A DNA stretch of 58,999 nt from Bacteroidota bacterium (GCA_029557915.1 JAKQHS010000148.1:1-58999), one strand, 5' to 3'; shown: positions 26,948 to 36,342, numbered from the stretch's first letter. Made by a program: numbers and translations. Notes: generated by a model not told the origin, from the letters alone.

Positions 26948-28990
26948 ATGGGATCTGGCCTGGAACAAGAGCGTTTAAAAGGGGATAAACATTGGATAAT
27001 CATGGGAAAGAGTTTGCCAGCCAGCGGTGCATTGTATAAAAATAATCCGTGGTCCTGGGTTTTTATGTTGAGTTTACTTTTATTGGCCTGGATAGCCTTA
27101 AGCCAAACCAACCGGGAAGACAGCCTGTTTCAATATTTGTCCAAATCCGGGCAGGACACCAACCGGGTGCTGACGCTCATTCAATTGGCGGACCTGTACC
27201 GTTTTGCACGCCCGCAGGAAGCGGTGGACCTGATGCGGGAGGCCCAGGACCTGGCGGTTAAATTGAATTTTAAAAAGGGTGAGGTACAGGTCATGAACCT
27301 GTTGGGTGAAACGGCACGGGTCAACGGGGAATATACCAGATCGCTGGAAATACAGCTCAGGGCCCTGGAAATGAGCAGGAGCCTCAAAAATGCCCTTGCG
27401 GAAGCAAACAGCCTGACCTATATTGGATTGACGTACACGGAAATAGGGGACTATCCACCGGGCCTGGATTTTTTAAACCAGGCCTTTGTTCTTCATGACC
27501 GTCTCAACATGCCGGTGAATGGAAGTTTTGATTTGTCCAATATCGGATTTACCTATGAAAAAATGGGTTTGCTGGATTCCGCTTTATTTTTTCAATTGAA
27601 GGCGCGGGAGTATCTGAAGCAGACTTATCATATTGCCCTGGAGAATTTGATCCTTACCAGGCTTGGGCAATTAAAATCATTGATGGGCCAGCCCGGGGAG
27701 GCCCTGGCCTATGGGAGAGAAGCCTTAAACAGGGCACAACGAACCGGCGACATGAGAAACCAAAGCGGCGCCCTGTACAGAATGGCCGAGGCCTTCAATG
27801 CTTTGAATCAAGCCGATTCGAGTTTGCATTGTGCCCGGTTGGCTTTATCCATCAGTCAATCCCTGGAACAAAGAAACATCAGCCTGGACCTTTATAACTT
27901 ATTGTCCCGGCTTCATTTTGACGGTGGCCGGATGGACAGCGCCTATTATTTTCAAAAATTAAGTATTGCCGTGAAGGACAGTTTGTTTGGTCCTCAGAAA
28001 ATCAGGGAACTTCAACGGGTGTCTTTTAATGAGTTTCAAAAGCAGCAAAAAAGCGAGGCGGAAAGATTGAATTTCAAGAACAGGGTCAAAATATACAGTC
28101 TTTTGGCCCTGGTCCTGGTTTTCTCAGGGTTGGGTATCGTCTTATACAGGAACAATATGCAAAAACAAAAGGCCAACCAAATCCTGGCAAAGACCCTGAA
28201 CGATCTCCAAACCACCCAATCCCAACTCATCCAATCCGAGAAAATGGCCTCTCTCGGCGAACTCACCGCGGGCATCGCCCACGAAATCCAGAACCCCTTG
28301 AATTTCGTGAATAATTTTTCAGACGTCAACCGGGAATTGATTGATGAGGCGGAACAGGAAATGAATAAAGGAAATGTCCCGGGCGTCCGTAACCTGTTAA
28401 ATGAAATACGGGAAAACGAATTAAAGATTATTACCCACGGCAAAAGGGCCGACGCCATCGTCAAAGGCATGCTGCAACACAGCCGCACCGGGAAAAGCGA
28501 GGCGGAAGCCACGGACCTCAATGGCCTGGCGGATGAATATCTCCGGATCTGTTATCATGGATACCGCGCCAAGGACAAATCCTTCAACGTGGAGCTTAAA
28601 ACCGAATTTGACCCGAGCCTTCAGAAAATTTCAATAGTGCCTCAGGACATAGGGAGGGTCATCCTGAATCTGCTTACCAATGCCTTCGACGCGGTGAAAG
28701 AAAAGAAACGACGGCAACCGGACCAATATGAACCAGCCGTTTTGCTCCGCACCAGAAAAGAAGGAAATCAGGTTATCCTCCAGGTAAAGGACAACGGCTT
28801 AGGTATTCCACCAAGCCTAATAGATAAAATATTCCAGCCGTTTTTTACCACTAAACCAAGCGGCCAGGGCACAGGCCTTGGATTGTCTTTGGCTTATGAT
28901 ATCGTCAAAGCCCATAAAGGGGAGTTATGGGTTGAATCCCGGGAAGGAGAGTATTCGGAGTTTAACTTAAGATTGCCTGTAATCCATTAA
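26948..28990 (+). CDS. TPR-containing membrane histidine kinase
   Basis: 680-residue sensor kinase. The N-terminal span WVFMLSLLLLAWIALSQ (about 35-52) is followed by helical repeats (about 60-370) with typical TPR spacing (LLGETARVNGEYTRSLEIQL, GLTYTEIGDYPPGLDFLNQA). A second span lies at about 380-400, then a coiled coil, His445 in the H box and an ATPase domain ending [18 protein letters not shown] start at 27002 (MGKSLPASG) is possible and would shorten the leader by 18 residues. It is 8 bases downstream of the CBM20-like kinase, so the two are probably co-transcribed. No receiver partner is adjacent. Confidence 0.92.
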   Translation: MGSGLEQERLKGDKHWIIMGKSLPASGALYKNNPWSWVFMLSLLLLAWIALSQTNREDSLFQYLSKSGQDTNRVLTLIQLADLYRFARPQEAVDLMREAQDLAVKLNFKKGEVQVMNLLGETARVNGEYTRSLEIQLRALEMSRSLKNALAEANSLTYIGLTYTEIGDYPPGLDFLNQAFVLHDRLNMPVNGSFDLSNIGFTYEKMGLLDSALFFQLKAREYLKQTYHIALENLILTRLGQLKSLMGQPGEALAYGREALNRAQRTGDMRNQSGALYRMAEAFNALNQADSSLHCARLALSISQSLEQRNISLDLYNLLSRLHFDGGRMDSAYYFQKLSIAVKDSLFGPQKIRELQRVSFNEFQKQQKSEAERLNFKNRVKIYSLLALVLVFSGLGIVLYRNNMQKQKANQILAKTLNDLQTTQSQLIQSEKMASLGELTAGIAHEIQNPLNFVNNFSDVNRELIDEAEQEMNKGNVPGVRNLLNEIRENELKIITHGKRADAIVKGMLQHSRTGKSEAEATDLNGLADEYLRICYHGYRAKDKSFNVELKTEFDPSLQKISIVPQDIGRVILNLLTNAFDAVKEKKRRQPDQYEPAVLLRTRKEGNQVILQVKDNGLGIPPSLIDKIFQPFFTTKPSGQGTGLGLSLAYDIVKAHKGELWVESREGEYSEFNLRLPVIH

Positions 28991-29170
28991 AAATGGCCAA
29001 GCCGGGAATGACTAAACATATATTTGATAAATCTTTAAACCGTTTTTCTGCTAAGCCTGCGGACAAGGCTGCTGGTCTTGGGTTATCTTTAGCCTGTGCT
29101 CATAGCGTTGAGTGATGGGTGGAATACCGGGAAGGAATATCCGAAATTCATTTTACATTAATAGCAAAAT
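28991..29170 (+). pseudogene. Decayed copy of the preceding kinase's tail
   Basis: IFDKSLNRFSAKPADKAAG, then GLGLSLACAHSVE, a TGA, then WVEYREGISEIHFTL read in one frame from about 29018 to 29160. These match [27 protein letters not shown]... and LWVESREGEYSEFNLRL at the end of the gene just upstream. The relic is therefore a copy of that kinase's own last 50-60 codons, decayed by substitutions (PFFTT to RFSA, AYDIVKAH to ACAHSV). Confidence 0.75.
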
Positions 29171-29178
29171 AAAATACA

Positions 29179-30006
29179 TTGGCAAGAATAGTTTTCCTGT
29201 TTCTCCTGCTCCCCATAAATGCTGTTTCAGCCCAACCTGCCATTTTTCACAGCCTGAAATACGAAATCAGCAGGGAAAATAACGATACCCTTCGGTTGCT
29301 CCTTCTGGAAAGGATCGCCAATGAATATTCTGAAATCAATCCGGACAGCGCCTATCACTATGCCTCGGAGGTCCCTGAACTGGCCAGAAAACTTAATCTC
29401 AGACTGGAAGAAGTCGTCGGACTGGGGGAGATGGGTTATGCACAGCTAAACCTGGGCAATTATCCCCGGTCGTTACGAAGCTTATTATCAGGAATTGCCA
29501 TTGCAAAAGATCCTGCCAGTGAGAAAATAATTTTACCCTCCCGTTTTCCACCTAACGATGACTTCATGGATCGTACCGTATCCCCGGCCGATCAGCGGCT
29601 GACCAAGTTGGCCAGAATTCTTCAATTCACCGGTATTTTATATGGCAATACGGGAAATTATGAAAAAGCGGTGACCTATTTTAAAGAGGCCATCTCCCTG
29701 GCGGAGCAGTCCAATAATTTAAGGTTATTAAGCATCACCCATACCACCTTGGGCAGAATATACCTGGCATCGAATAACCCGGACTCAGCTTTATCCTCCC
29801 TTCAAAAGGGGTACGATTATGCGATCAGGGCCGGCTATCACCGATACCTGGGAAGTAACCTGTTAAATCTCGGCAGGGTTTACCTTGCGATGAAAACAGC
29901 CGGAATTGGCCAAAACTTATTTCCTGAAGTCCATGTCGGAGAGTTCAGATCACGGCTATTTCAGAGGGGTGGTCGCCAGTCACCTCGCCCTGGCGGATTT
30001 ATTTAA
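29179..30006 (+). CDS. TPR histidine kinase, N-terminal fragment (frameshifted)
   Basis: Sensor half of a kinase broken by a one-base frameshift. The frame begins at a TTG (29179), the only usable start after a stop at 29170. It codes a signal peptide (LFLLLPINAVSAQ) and TPR-like repeats. An extra A in the AAAA run at 29893-29896 throws it out of frame; the last 37 codons (after YLAMK) are spurious. Removing one A gives YLAMKQPELAKTYFLKS, continuous with the next entry, for 690 codons in total. That equals the length of the intact paralogue at 34205-36286, which it resembles throughout. It may be a pseudogene or carry a sequence error. Confidence 0.8.
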   Translation: MARIVFLFLLLPINAVSAQPAIFHSLKYEISRENNDTLRLLLLERIANEYSEINPDSAYHYASEVPELARKLNLRLEEVVGLGEMGYAQLNLGNYPRSLRSLLSGIAIAKDPASEKIILPSRFPPNDDFMDRTVSPADQRLTKLARILQFTGILYGNTGNYEKAVTYFKEAISLAEQSNNLRLLSITHTTLGRIYLASNNPDSALSSLQKGYDYAIRAGYHRYLGSNLLNLGRVYLAMKTAGIGQNLFPEVHVGEFRSRLFQRGGRQSPRPGGFI

Positions 30007-31249
30007 ATCCTCCGGCCAAGCCGATTCCATTAAATATCATATCACGCAGGGCTTGACCGTCACGCAAACGTTAAATGCCCCCGACCTGTTTTTGCGGTGT
30101 TACACGGCCATGGCTGACTATTATAAACTGACTGGCCAAAGCGACAGCACGGTAAAATACCAGTCTTTGATTATTAAAATTAATGAAAGTCTTTTTGGTA
30201 CGAAACTACTCCAGCAATTTCAGAATATTGATTTAGATGCCCAACAACGACAGCAGGAAGTAGAGGCTACCCGGAAGGAATATCAAAACCGGCTTCAAAC
30301 CAATTCCCTGCTCGGTGGGTTAAGCACCATCCTTATCGTCGCAGTCTTATTGTGGCGAAGCAACCTGCAGCGAAAAAAAAACAATTCATTGCTTGCCGCT
30401 CAAAATAAGGAAATAGAAACCGCCCTGGACCACCTCAAGTCCACCCAGGCTCAGCTCATTCAATCGGAAAAGATGGCTTCATTGGGTGAACTCACCGCGG
30501 GCATTGCCCATGAAATCCAGAACCCCTTGAACTTCGTCAATAATTTCGCCGAGATCAATAAGGAGTTGCTGGAGGAGATGGAAGGAGAAAGGAGAAAGGA
30601 AAAGGAGAATAGAGATGAGCGTGCCGAATCATACATCCTGACCACCCTAAAAGAAAATCAGGACAAAATACTCCAGCACGGCAAGCGCGCAGACGCCATT
30701 GTAAAAGCCATGCTGTTGCACAGTCAGCGGAGTTCAGGAACCAAACAACCCACTGCAATCAATTCCCTTGCAGAGGAATATTTTAAACTGGCTTATCACG
30801 GGTATCGGGCCAAAGACCAGAATTTCTCGGCAGAATTGAGGCTGGACCTGGATCCGGATCTTCCACTGGTAAATGTGATACCCCAGGATATCGGGAGGGT
30901 ATTATTGAATTTGTCCAATAATGCGTTTTGGGCTTGTGCAACAAAGTCAAGGGGTGGCTCTGAGGCCCCCCCTGGCTCGGCGGCATACTCCCCCACGATC
31001 ACCCTCTCAACCAAAAAGCGGGGTGAGGAAATTGAAATCCACATCCGGGATAACGGTTCCGGCATGCCTCAAAACATCATTGATAAAATCTTTCAGCCTT
31101 TTTTCAGTACGAAGCCGGCCGGGCAAGGGACGGGCCTGGGATTATCCCTGGCTTATGATATCATCAAGGCGCATCGGGGAAGCATTACTGTTGAATCCAA
31201 AGAAGGGGAAGGAACGGAATTTGTAATTCATTTGCCGGTTGCGGGATAA
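29906..31249 (+). CDS. TPR histidine kinase, C-terminal fragment (frameshifted)
   Basis: Continuation of the preceding gene in the next frame. It holds the last TPR-like helices, one membrane span (about 130-148 of the fragment), a coiled coil, the H box with His202 of the fragment, and the HATPase domain ([24 protein letters not shown]). The ATG at 29906 lies in the middle of a TPR and is unlikely to be a natural start. Every catalytic motif is intact, so the core has not decayed. This favours a recent mutation or a base-calling error. PFFST replaces PFFTT. Confidence 0.82.
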   Translation: MAKTYFLKSMSESSDHGYFRGVVASHLALADLFKSSGQADSIKYHITQGLTVTQTLNAPDLFLRCYTAMADYYKLTGQSDSTVKYQSLIIKINESLFGTKLLQQFQNIDLDAQQRQQEVEATRKEYQNRLQTNSLLGGLSTILIVAVLLWRSNLQRKKNNSLLAAQNKEIETALDHLKSTQAQLIQSEKMASLGELTAGIAHEIQNPLNFVNNFAEINKELLEEMEGERRKEKENRDERAESYILTTLKENQDKILQHGKRADAIVKAMLLHSQRSSGTKQPTAINSLAEEYFKLAYHGYRAKDQNFSAELRLDLDPDLPLVNVIPQDIGRVLLNLSNNAFWACATKSRGGSEAPPGSAAYSPTITLSTKKRGEEIEIHIRDNGSGMPQNIIDKIFQPFFSTKPAGQGTGLGLSLAYDIIKAHRGSITVESKEGEGTEFVIHLPVAG

Positions 31250-31279
31250 AGGAGCGTATGATTGTCAGCGATTGACCAT

Positions 31280-31316
31280 CGTGGGACACACCCACGGAAT
31301 TGGGCAAAACTGCCCA
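31280..31316 (+). terminator. Two adjacent hairpins downstream of the kinase
   Basis: CGTGGG-ACACA-CCCACG at 31280-31296 and TGGGCA-AAAC-TGCCCA at 31301-31316 form two short GC-rich stems, followed by a T-rich stretch (TTCCTTTTGTCTTC). They lie 30 bases after the kinase stop and before the M20 gene. They read as a terminator, but might instead be a leader structure of the next gene. Confidence 0.45.
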
Positions 31317-31368
31317 TTCCTTTTGTCTTCATTCTCCATTCCCCTTACCTTACAGCCATTTCCATCTT

Positions 31369-32568
31369 ATGCTCGTTAACGATATTAAAAGGGAGGCTAA
31401 AAAAATCCACAAAAACGTCGTGCTTTACCGGCGGCATCTCCATGCCCATCCTGAGCTCTCTTTTTTGGAAAGGGAAACATCCGGTTATGTCAAAGCCCGG
31501 TTAGATGAATTGGGAATTCCCTGGGAGGCTATGGCCGGAACAGGAGTAGTGGGGATGATCCGCGGGGAATCGCCAGGCGACGGCGGCCCGGACCGTGTGG
31601 TTGCTTTGCGCGCGGATATGGATGCGCTGCCCATCACCGAGACCAACACTTTTGATTTTATATCCCAAAACCCGGGTGTGATGCATGCCTGCGGGCATGA
31701 TGCGCACACTTCCTCCCTCCTGGGTACGGCTCAAATCCTGCAATCCGTCCGTAAAAAATTCAGCGGAACCGTAAAATTGATCTTTCAACCCGGCGAAGAA
31801 AAACTGCCCGGCGGGGCCAGCATGATGATCCGGGACGGTGTGCTGGAAAATCCAAAACCCCGGGCCGTGATTGGCCAGCATGTGATGCCCTCCCTGGAAT
31901 GCGGAAAGATCGGGTTCCGCGCAGGTAAACACATGGCGTCCATGGACCAGATCATCATGCGCATTGGAGGAAAGGGAGGCCATGGTGCACAACCGCACCA
32001 GAACATTGACCCGGTCATTATCACCGCCCATATCCTGGTCGCCCTGCAGCAAATTGTCAGCCGCATGGCCAACCCCTCCATCCCCACCGTACTTTCCTTT
32101 GGCAAGGTGATCGCCAACGGCGCGATCAACGTCATACCGGATGAGGTTTATGTAGAGGGCACCTTCAGGACTTTCGATGAAAAATGGAGGGCGGACGCGC
32201 ATCACCGGATGACCAAAATGGCGGAACACCTCGCTGTAAGTATGGGCGGAACTTGCGAGATGGAGATCACGCGGGGCTATCCCTTCCTGGTCAATGAAGA
32301 AAAACTGACTTCCCAACTCAGGACTTTTACCGAAGACTATCTCGGAAGAGACAAGGTCGTGGACATGGATCTCTGGATGGCCGCTGAAGATTTTGCCTAT
32401 TATTCCCAGGCCACGGACGCCTGTTTTTATCTCCTCGGAGTGGGCAATCCGTCCAAAGGCATCATTTCCTCCCTTCATACCCCCTCTTTCGATATTGATG
32501 AAGAAGCCCTGGAAATCAGCACCGGGCTGATGGCTTATCTGGCGGTGAGGAGACTGGGGGCGGAGTAG
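31369..32568 (+). CDS. M20-family metal-dependent amidohydrolase
   Basis: 399-residue zinc-type peptidase/amidohydrolase of the M20 (N-acyl amino acid or IAA-amino acid hydrolase) group, which cleaves acyl-amino acid amides. Metal-ligand motifs: HACGHDAHT (Cys108, His110, His113), PGEEKLPGGA (catalytic Glu143 with Glu144), GQHVMPS (His171) and a C-terminal SLHTPSFDIDEEAL His. The dimerisation domain contains GGKGGHGAQPHQ. I start at the ATG at 31369 (MLVNDIKREAKK), because an in-frame TTG at 31300 lies in the hairpins. No signal peptide, so cytoplasmic. It is not functionally tied to the neighbouring kinases as far as can be seen. Confidence 0.92.
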   Translation: MLVNDIKREAKKIHKNVVLYRRHLHAHPELSFLERETSGYVKARLDELGIPWEAMAGTGVVGMIRGESPGDGGPDRVVALRADMDALPITETNTFDFISQNPGVMHACGHDAHTSSLLGTAQILQSVRKKFSGTVKLIFQPGEEKLPGGASMMIRDGVLENPKPRAVIGQHVMPSLECGKIGFRAGKHMASMDQIIMRIGGKGGHGAQPHQNIDPVIITAHILVALQQIVSRMANPSIPTVLSFGKVIANGAINVIPDEVYVEGTFRTFDEKWRADAHHRMTKMAEHLAVSMGGTCEMEITRGYPFLVNEEKLTSQLRTFTEDYLGRDKVVDMDLWMAAEDFAYYSQATDACFYLLGVGNPSKGIISSLHTPSFDIDEEALEISTGLMAYLAVRRLGAE

Positions 32569-32604
32569 GAATGGAGGTTATGAGCAGGTGTCGATCGCAG
32601 CGTG

Positions 32605-33146
32605 GTTCACACGGAGATGGTTCGCACGGAGATCACGGAGGCCACGGAGATAATATTAAAGATTTGATGATTATAATAAGAATGCTCCGTGCTCTCCTTC
32701 CCTCCGTGCGCAAAACTCAGGGATCGCACGGAGATCACGGAGGACACGGAGATTAATTTTAATTGATTTGATGATCGTAATAAGAAATGCCCCTGCTCTC
32801 CTTCTCTCCGTGTGCAAAACTCAGGGATCGCACGGAGATCACGGGGGACATGGAGATTAATTTTAATTGATTTGATGATCGTAATAAGAAATGCCCCTGC
32901 TCTCCTTCTCTCCGTGCGCAAAACTCTGGGATCGCACGGAGATGGTTCTCACAGAGATCACGGAGGCCACGGAGATATATTAGTGATTTGATGGATGTAA
33001 GACAATCCCTAGCTTGCGGGAGCCGGTCTCGGTTATTTGAAGATTTAAAACTGCTCCCGCCGGCGCTGGATTGATAGGCGCTCAATTTGATGATCGTATA
33101 ATGAATGCTCCGTGCTCTCCTTCCCTCCGTGCGCAAAACTCAGGGT
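32605..33146. repeat. Tandem 104-bp intergenic repeats with a nested palindromic insert
   Basis: Units begin with GCACGGAGATCACGGAGG at 32624, 32726, 32830 and 32934, i.e. 102, 104 and 104 bp apart. Each unit has inverted ends: GCACGGAG...AGG at the left, and CCTTC(C/T)CTCCGTGCGC at the right before CAAAACTC. The last unit is split by about 80 bases at 32998-33080, which carry their own inverted arms (GCGGGAGC near 33017 and GCTCCCGC near 33051). No gene lies in 32569-33168. The short open frames inside are repeat translations rich in SHGDHGGHGD. They fill the gap between two convergent genes. Confidence 0.88.
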
Positions 33147-33168
33147 GTCTACGCTCTATTCGATCGCT

Positions 33169-34164
33169 TTACCTCGAAATAGCTCCCTGGATCACTTGCA
33201 GCAAAGAGCGGGAATCCCGACTGTCTCCCAATAACTGCCAGATCATCACCCCGCGAGCTCCGTTCCGGTGAGCGAACAAAACCTTATCACGGATAGTGGC
33301 CTTACCGTTATAATACACTTTACCTCCCTCGGGTACGGTGATCGAGTCGGTGCTTTCCGCGCCGGGATATAGATTGACGATTTCCTGGTACGACTTGCTT
33401 TGAGGCACTCCGGGCCCGAAACCATATCCGTAAAAGGGCAGTCCGATCAGCAATTTTTGTGCGGGTATTTTCCGCGTTTGATTATAATAAACAAAGTCCT
33501 GCTCCACCATGGAATAAGGAGAATGCGGGCCGGGCCTGGACAGATTCCAGGGACCGGTTTTGTCGTAGGACATGATATTGATAAAATCATAAAGTTGCAG
33601 GGTGGAGTCGGCGATCAGATGGCCATTCCAACTGGCCAGCGCGGCAGTCATCAATAGATTGTTCCTCTTAAGAGAGGAGGACAATTCACGGACGAAGGGA
33701 GCATAATTGGCATTAATAAGATCGTTTTCGAGATCGACATCCACGCCATCGAATTTATATTTTACCGCCATTCCGGTCAGACTGGAAATCATTGTGGTCC
33801 TGTGCTCTTTCTCCATGAGGGTTTCGAGGTAGGCCAGCGGGCTGCCTCCGCCTATGGATATAAAAACCCGTACACGCCGGGCATGGGCCCTCCTTACGAT
33901 TTCAAGGTAATCCTCATTCTCTCTGAACAGGCCGGAACTGTCGGGATTGATAAAGGCAAGATTCAGGTCGGTGATTTTAGACAGGTCGATTTGCTCCAGG
34001 CCAGCCAGCCAGTCCCTGGAAGCCGGCAAATAACCCAGGACCCGGAAGGCGGGTTCTTTTCCCGTTTTTTTAACTTGTACGTTTTTATTGCAGGCCGGGT
34101 AAAGAGCCAGACCTAACAGGAGGGATATAATTTGTAATTTCGTAAACATAATCTTGACTTTCAC
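33169..34164 (-). CDS. GH18 family glycosidase (chitinase-like), predicted lipoprotein
   Basis: 331-residue glycoside hydrolase family 18 TIM-barrel protein; the family cleaves beta-1,4-GlcNAc linkages by substrate-assisted catalysis. The catalytic motif DGVDVDLE is complete (Asp139, Asp142, Asp144, acid Glu146). SIGGG (103-107) and the later MSYD segment also fit. The N-terminus is hydrophobic and ends ALYPAC, a weak lipobox with Cys25, so surface or periplasmic anchoring is likely. Alternative start MFTKLQII at 34149. It is transcribed divergently from the TPR kinase, with 40 bases between the starts. Substrate (chitin, peptidoglycan-like or N-glycan) is not determined. Confidence 0.92.
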   Translation of the reverse strand: MKVKIMFTKLQIISLLLGLALYPACNKNVQVKKTGKEPAFRVLGYLPASRDWLAGLEQIDLSKITDLNLAFINPDSSGLFRENEDYLEIVRRAHARRVRVFISIGGGSPLAYLETLMEKEHRTTMISSLTGMAVKYKFDGVDVDLENDLINANYAPFVRELSSSLKRNNLLMTAALASWNGHLIADSTLQLYDFINIMSYDKTGPWNLSRPGPHSPYSMVEQDFVYYNQTRKIPAQKLLIGLPFYGYGFGPGVPQSKSYQEIVNLYPGAESTDSITVPEGGKVYYNGKATIRDKVLFAHRNGARGVMIWQLLGDSRDSRSLLQVIQGAISR

Positions 34165-34185
34165 CAGCGATGGAAATTAGCTTTT
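34154..34185 (+). promoter_or_regulatory. Possible promoter of the TPR kinase gene
   Basis: TTG at 34154-34156 and TAGCTTTT at 34178-34185 are 21 bases apart and match TTG-N(17-23)-TAnnTTTG except for the final base. The predicted start of transcription would leave a leader of only 10-15 bases. The site sits in the 40-base gap between divergent genes and overlaps the start of the GH18 gene, so the two could interfere or share control. Confidence 0.35.
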
Positions 34186-34204
34186 CCATTCCATAAAAAC
34201 AAAT

Positions 34205-36286
34205 ATGAAACCGGGTTTGGCATTGAAGTTCGTGGTTGCCCTGGTCCTGGTTTTTGCTGCCCGGATCAGCCAGGGTCAACGACCGAATATCGACAGCCTC
34301 AGGCAGGAACTCCGGTCAACCGATAACGACACTTCCAGATTGTCCCTGGCTTTTTTGCTGGAGGATGCGTTTACGGAGGTCAACCCGGATAGCGCCTTGT
34401 TTTATGCCGAGCTGATCCGGCAACTGGCTATCAAACTCAGTCTCAGGCTGGAAGAAATTTATGCCATGGGCAAAATAGGTTATGCCCTGCAGAACAAGGG
34501 AAATTATGCCCGTTCGTTGCAAACCTATTTATCCGCCATTGCCCTGGCTGAGGACCCCGCAAGTGAAAAAAATGTGCTCGGCCCCCAATATCCGGCGCCG
34601 GATGAGATCACCAGCCGGTCGATGCCGGCCCGCATTCAACGCCTGGACAAATTGTCCCACCTGCATCAGTACCTGGCCATCCTGTACAGCAATACCCATA
34701 ATCCTGAGAAAGCCCTGGAATCGGCATACAAAGCCCTCGAACTGGGCAATGTAACCCAAAATCAACGGCTGCTCTGCGTGATCCACCTCATCATGGGCAG
34801 GCTTTTCCTGGTCCTGAATAAGCCGGACTCGGCTCTTTTTGCGGAACAAACCGCCCTGGATGAGGCTCTCCGGATGAACTTTCCCAGGTATTTGGGCAGC
34901 ATTTATTTAAACACCGGACGCATACACCAATACAATGGCAATGCCGAACTGGCAGCCGGGTTTTACCGGAAGGCCCTGGATGCCAGCCTGGATCAAAATT
35001 ATTTCCGGGGAGTGGTGGCGACCAATCTCCTTCTCTCCGAGTATTTCATCAAGGCGCAGAAACGGGACTCCGCGATGCTTCATATCAACCAGGCCCTGGA
35101 CATGGCCATGCAAATGGATGGCCCAGACCTCTTGTTGCGGACTTACCAGGCCCTGGCCAATTATTACCAGGCTACTCCCTTCACGGACAGCCTGGTAAAA
35201 TATCAGGGCCTGATCATCCGGCTGAACGAAGACATTTTTAATATCAAGCAAAACCAGCAATTCCAGAATATCGGATTCGATGAACAATTGCGGCTGCAGG
35301 CCCTGGAGAAGGAAAAAGAGGAATTGAGAAACAGAAACCGGACTTTCGGATTGACGATTGGCCTGGGAGCCTTGCTCCTGGTCGCCTTCGTCCTGTACCG
35401 CAACAATCTGCAAAAACAAAAAACCAATGCAGCCCTCGAAAAAACCCTTTCCGAACTGAAAGCGACCCAGGCCCAGTTGATCCAGGCAGAAAAAATGGCT
35501 TCGCTGGGAGAGTTGACGGCAGGCATCGCCCATGAAATTCAGAACCCGCTGAATTTTGTCAACAATTTTGCTGAAATCAACCAGGAGTTGTTTCAGGAGA
35601 TTCAGGAGAATTTGAATAGAGAAGAAAAAGGGCAGGAAAACAGGCCGGAACATGGAAACCCAGTGGAATGGGTACCCGTTAAATCAGAGATACTGGAATC
35701 CATCCGGTCAAACCAGGAAAAAATCCTTCAACATGGGAAACGGGCCGATACCATAGTCAAGTCCATGCTGGAACATTCCAGGGTACACAGCGGGCAAAAA
35801 GAACCCACCGACCTCAATACCTTAAGTGATGAATTTCTGCGCCTGTCTTATCATGGCCTCCGGGCTAAGGAAAAAAGTTTTAATTCGGCCTTTGAACTGG
35901 TTGCCCATCCGGCACTGCCCCTGGTCCACGCCGTACCGCAAGACCTGGGCCGGGTCCTGCTTAATCTCTTTAATAATGCGTTTTACGAAGTATATAAAAA
36001 ATCTAAGAAGGGGGATTCGGGTTACCAGCCTTTGGTCCGGGTAACCACGAATAAACTGAAAAATGGAGTGGAAGTACGGGTCGAGGATAATGGAGACGGT
36101 ATTCCCGAAGCCATCCTCGAAAAAATCTTTCAACCCTTTTTTACCACCAAACCTACCGGAGAAGGTACCGGGCTGGGCCTCTCGCTGGCATACGATATCA
36201 TTACCAAAGGACATTCGGGAAATTTGAAAGCGGTTTCAAGGCCGGGCCAGGGAGCTGAATTTATTATTGAATTGCCCCTGGAATGA
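34205..36286 (+). CDS. TPR-containing membrane histidine kinase
   Basis: 693-residue sensor kinase, the intact paralogue of the broken gene at 29179-31249. Signal sequence (ALKFVVALVLVFAARISQG), TPR-like repeats (about 40-330, with SALFYAE, GNYARSLQTYLSAI and GRIHQYNGNAELAAGFYRKA), one membrane span (LTIGLGALLLVAFVLY, about 382-398), a coiled coil, His443 in [10 protein letters not shown] and an ATPase domain ([24 protein letters not shown]). The hairpin loop between the dimerisation helices is long and polar (about 465-492, with EEKGQENRPEHGNP). DIITKGHSGN replaces the usual DIVKAHGG, as in the propeller kinase. No receiver partner lies beside it. Confidence 0.93.
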   Translation: MKPGLALKFVVALVLVFAARISQGQRPNIDSLRQELRSTDNDTSRLSLAFLLEDAFTEVNPDSALFYAELIRQLAIKLSLRLEEIYAMGKIGYALQNKGNYARSLQTYLSAIALAEDPASEKNVLGPQYPAPDEITSRSMPARIQRLDKLSHLHQYLAILYSNTHNPEKALESAYKALELGNVTQNQRLLCVIHLIMGRLFLVLNKPDSALFAEQTALDEALRMNFPRYLGSIYLNTGRIHQYNGNAELAAGFYRKALDASLDQNYFRGVVATNLLLSEYFIKAQKRDSAMLHINQALDMAMQMDGPDLLLRTYQALANYYQATPFTDSLVKYQGLIIRLNEDIFNIKQNQQFQNIGFDEQLRLQALEKEKEELRNRNRTFGLTIGLGALLLVAFVLYRNNLQKQKTNAALEKTLSELKATQAQLIQAEKMASLGELTAGIAHEIQNPLNFVNNFAEINQELFQEIQENLNREEKGQENRPEHGNPVEWVPVKSEILESIRSNQEKILQHGKRADTIVKSMLEHSRVHSGQKEPTDLNTLSDEFLRLSYHGLRAKEKSFNSAFELVAHPALPLVHAVPQDLGRVLLNLFNNAFYEVYKKSKKGDSGYQPLVRVTTNKLKNGVEVRVEDNGDGIPEAILEKIFQPFFTTKPTGEGTGLGLSLAYDIITKGHSGNLKAVSRPGQGAEFIIELPLE

Positions 36287-36342
36287 CTCTGGAATTCATG
36301 AGGGGGATGGAAGAGTATTAGGCCAGAAACCTACCCCCCACC

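Noticed and set aside
31501-32478. A 325-codon minus-strand frame opposite the M20 gene
   Set aside because: Shadow of a well-conserved plus-strand enzyme with complete metal-binding motifs; the antisense peptide has no recognisable domain.
32571-32756. A small His- and Gly-rich protein (SHGDHGGHGD)
   Set aside because: It is the translation of the CACGGAGATCACGGAGG repeat units, not a gene.
32605-33146. CRISPR array
   Set aside because: Units are 104 bp with nearly identical contents throughout; there are no unique spacers between short repeats and no cas genes.
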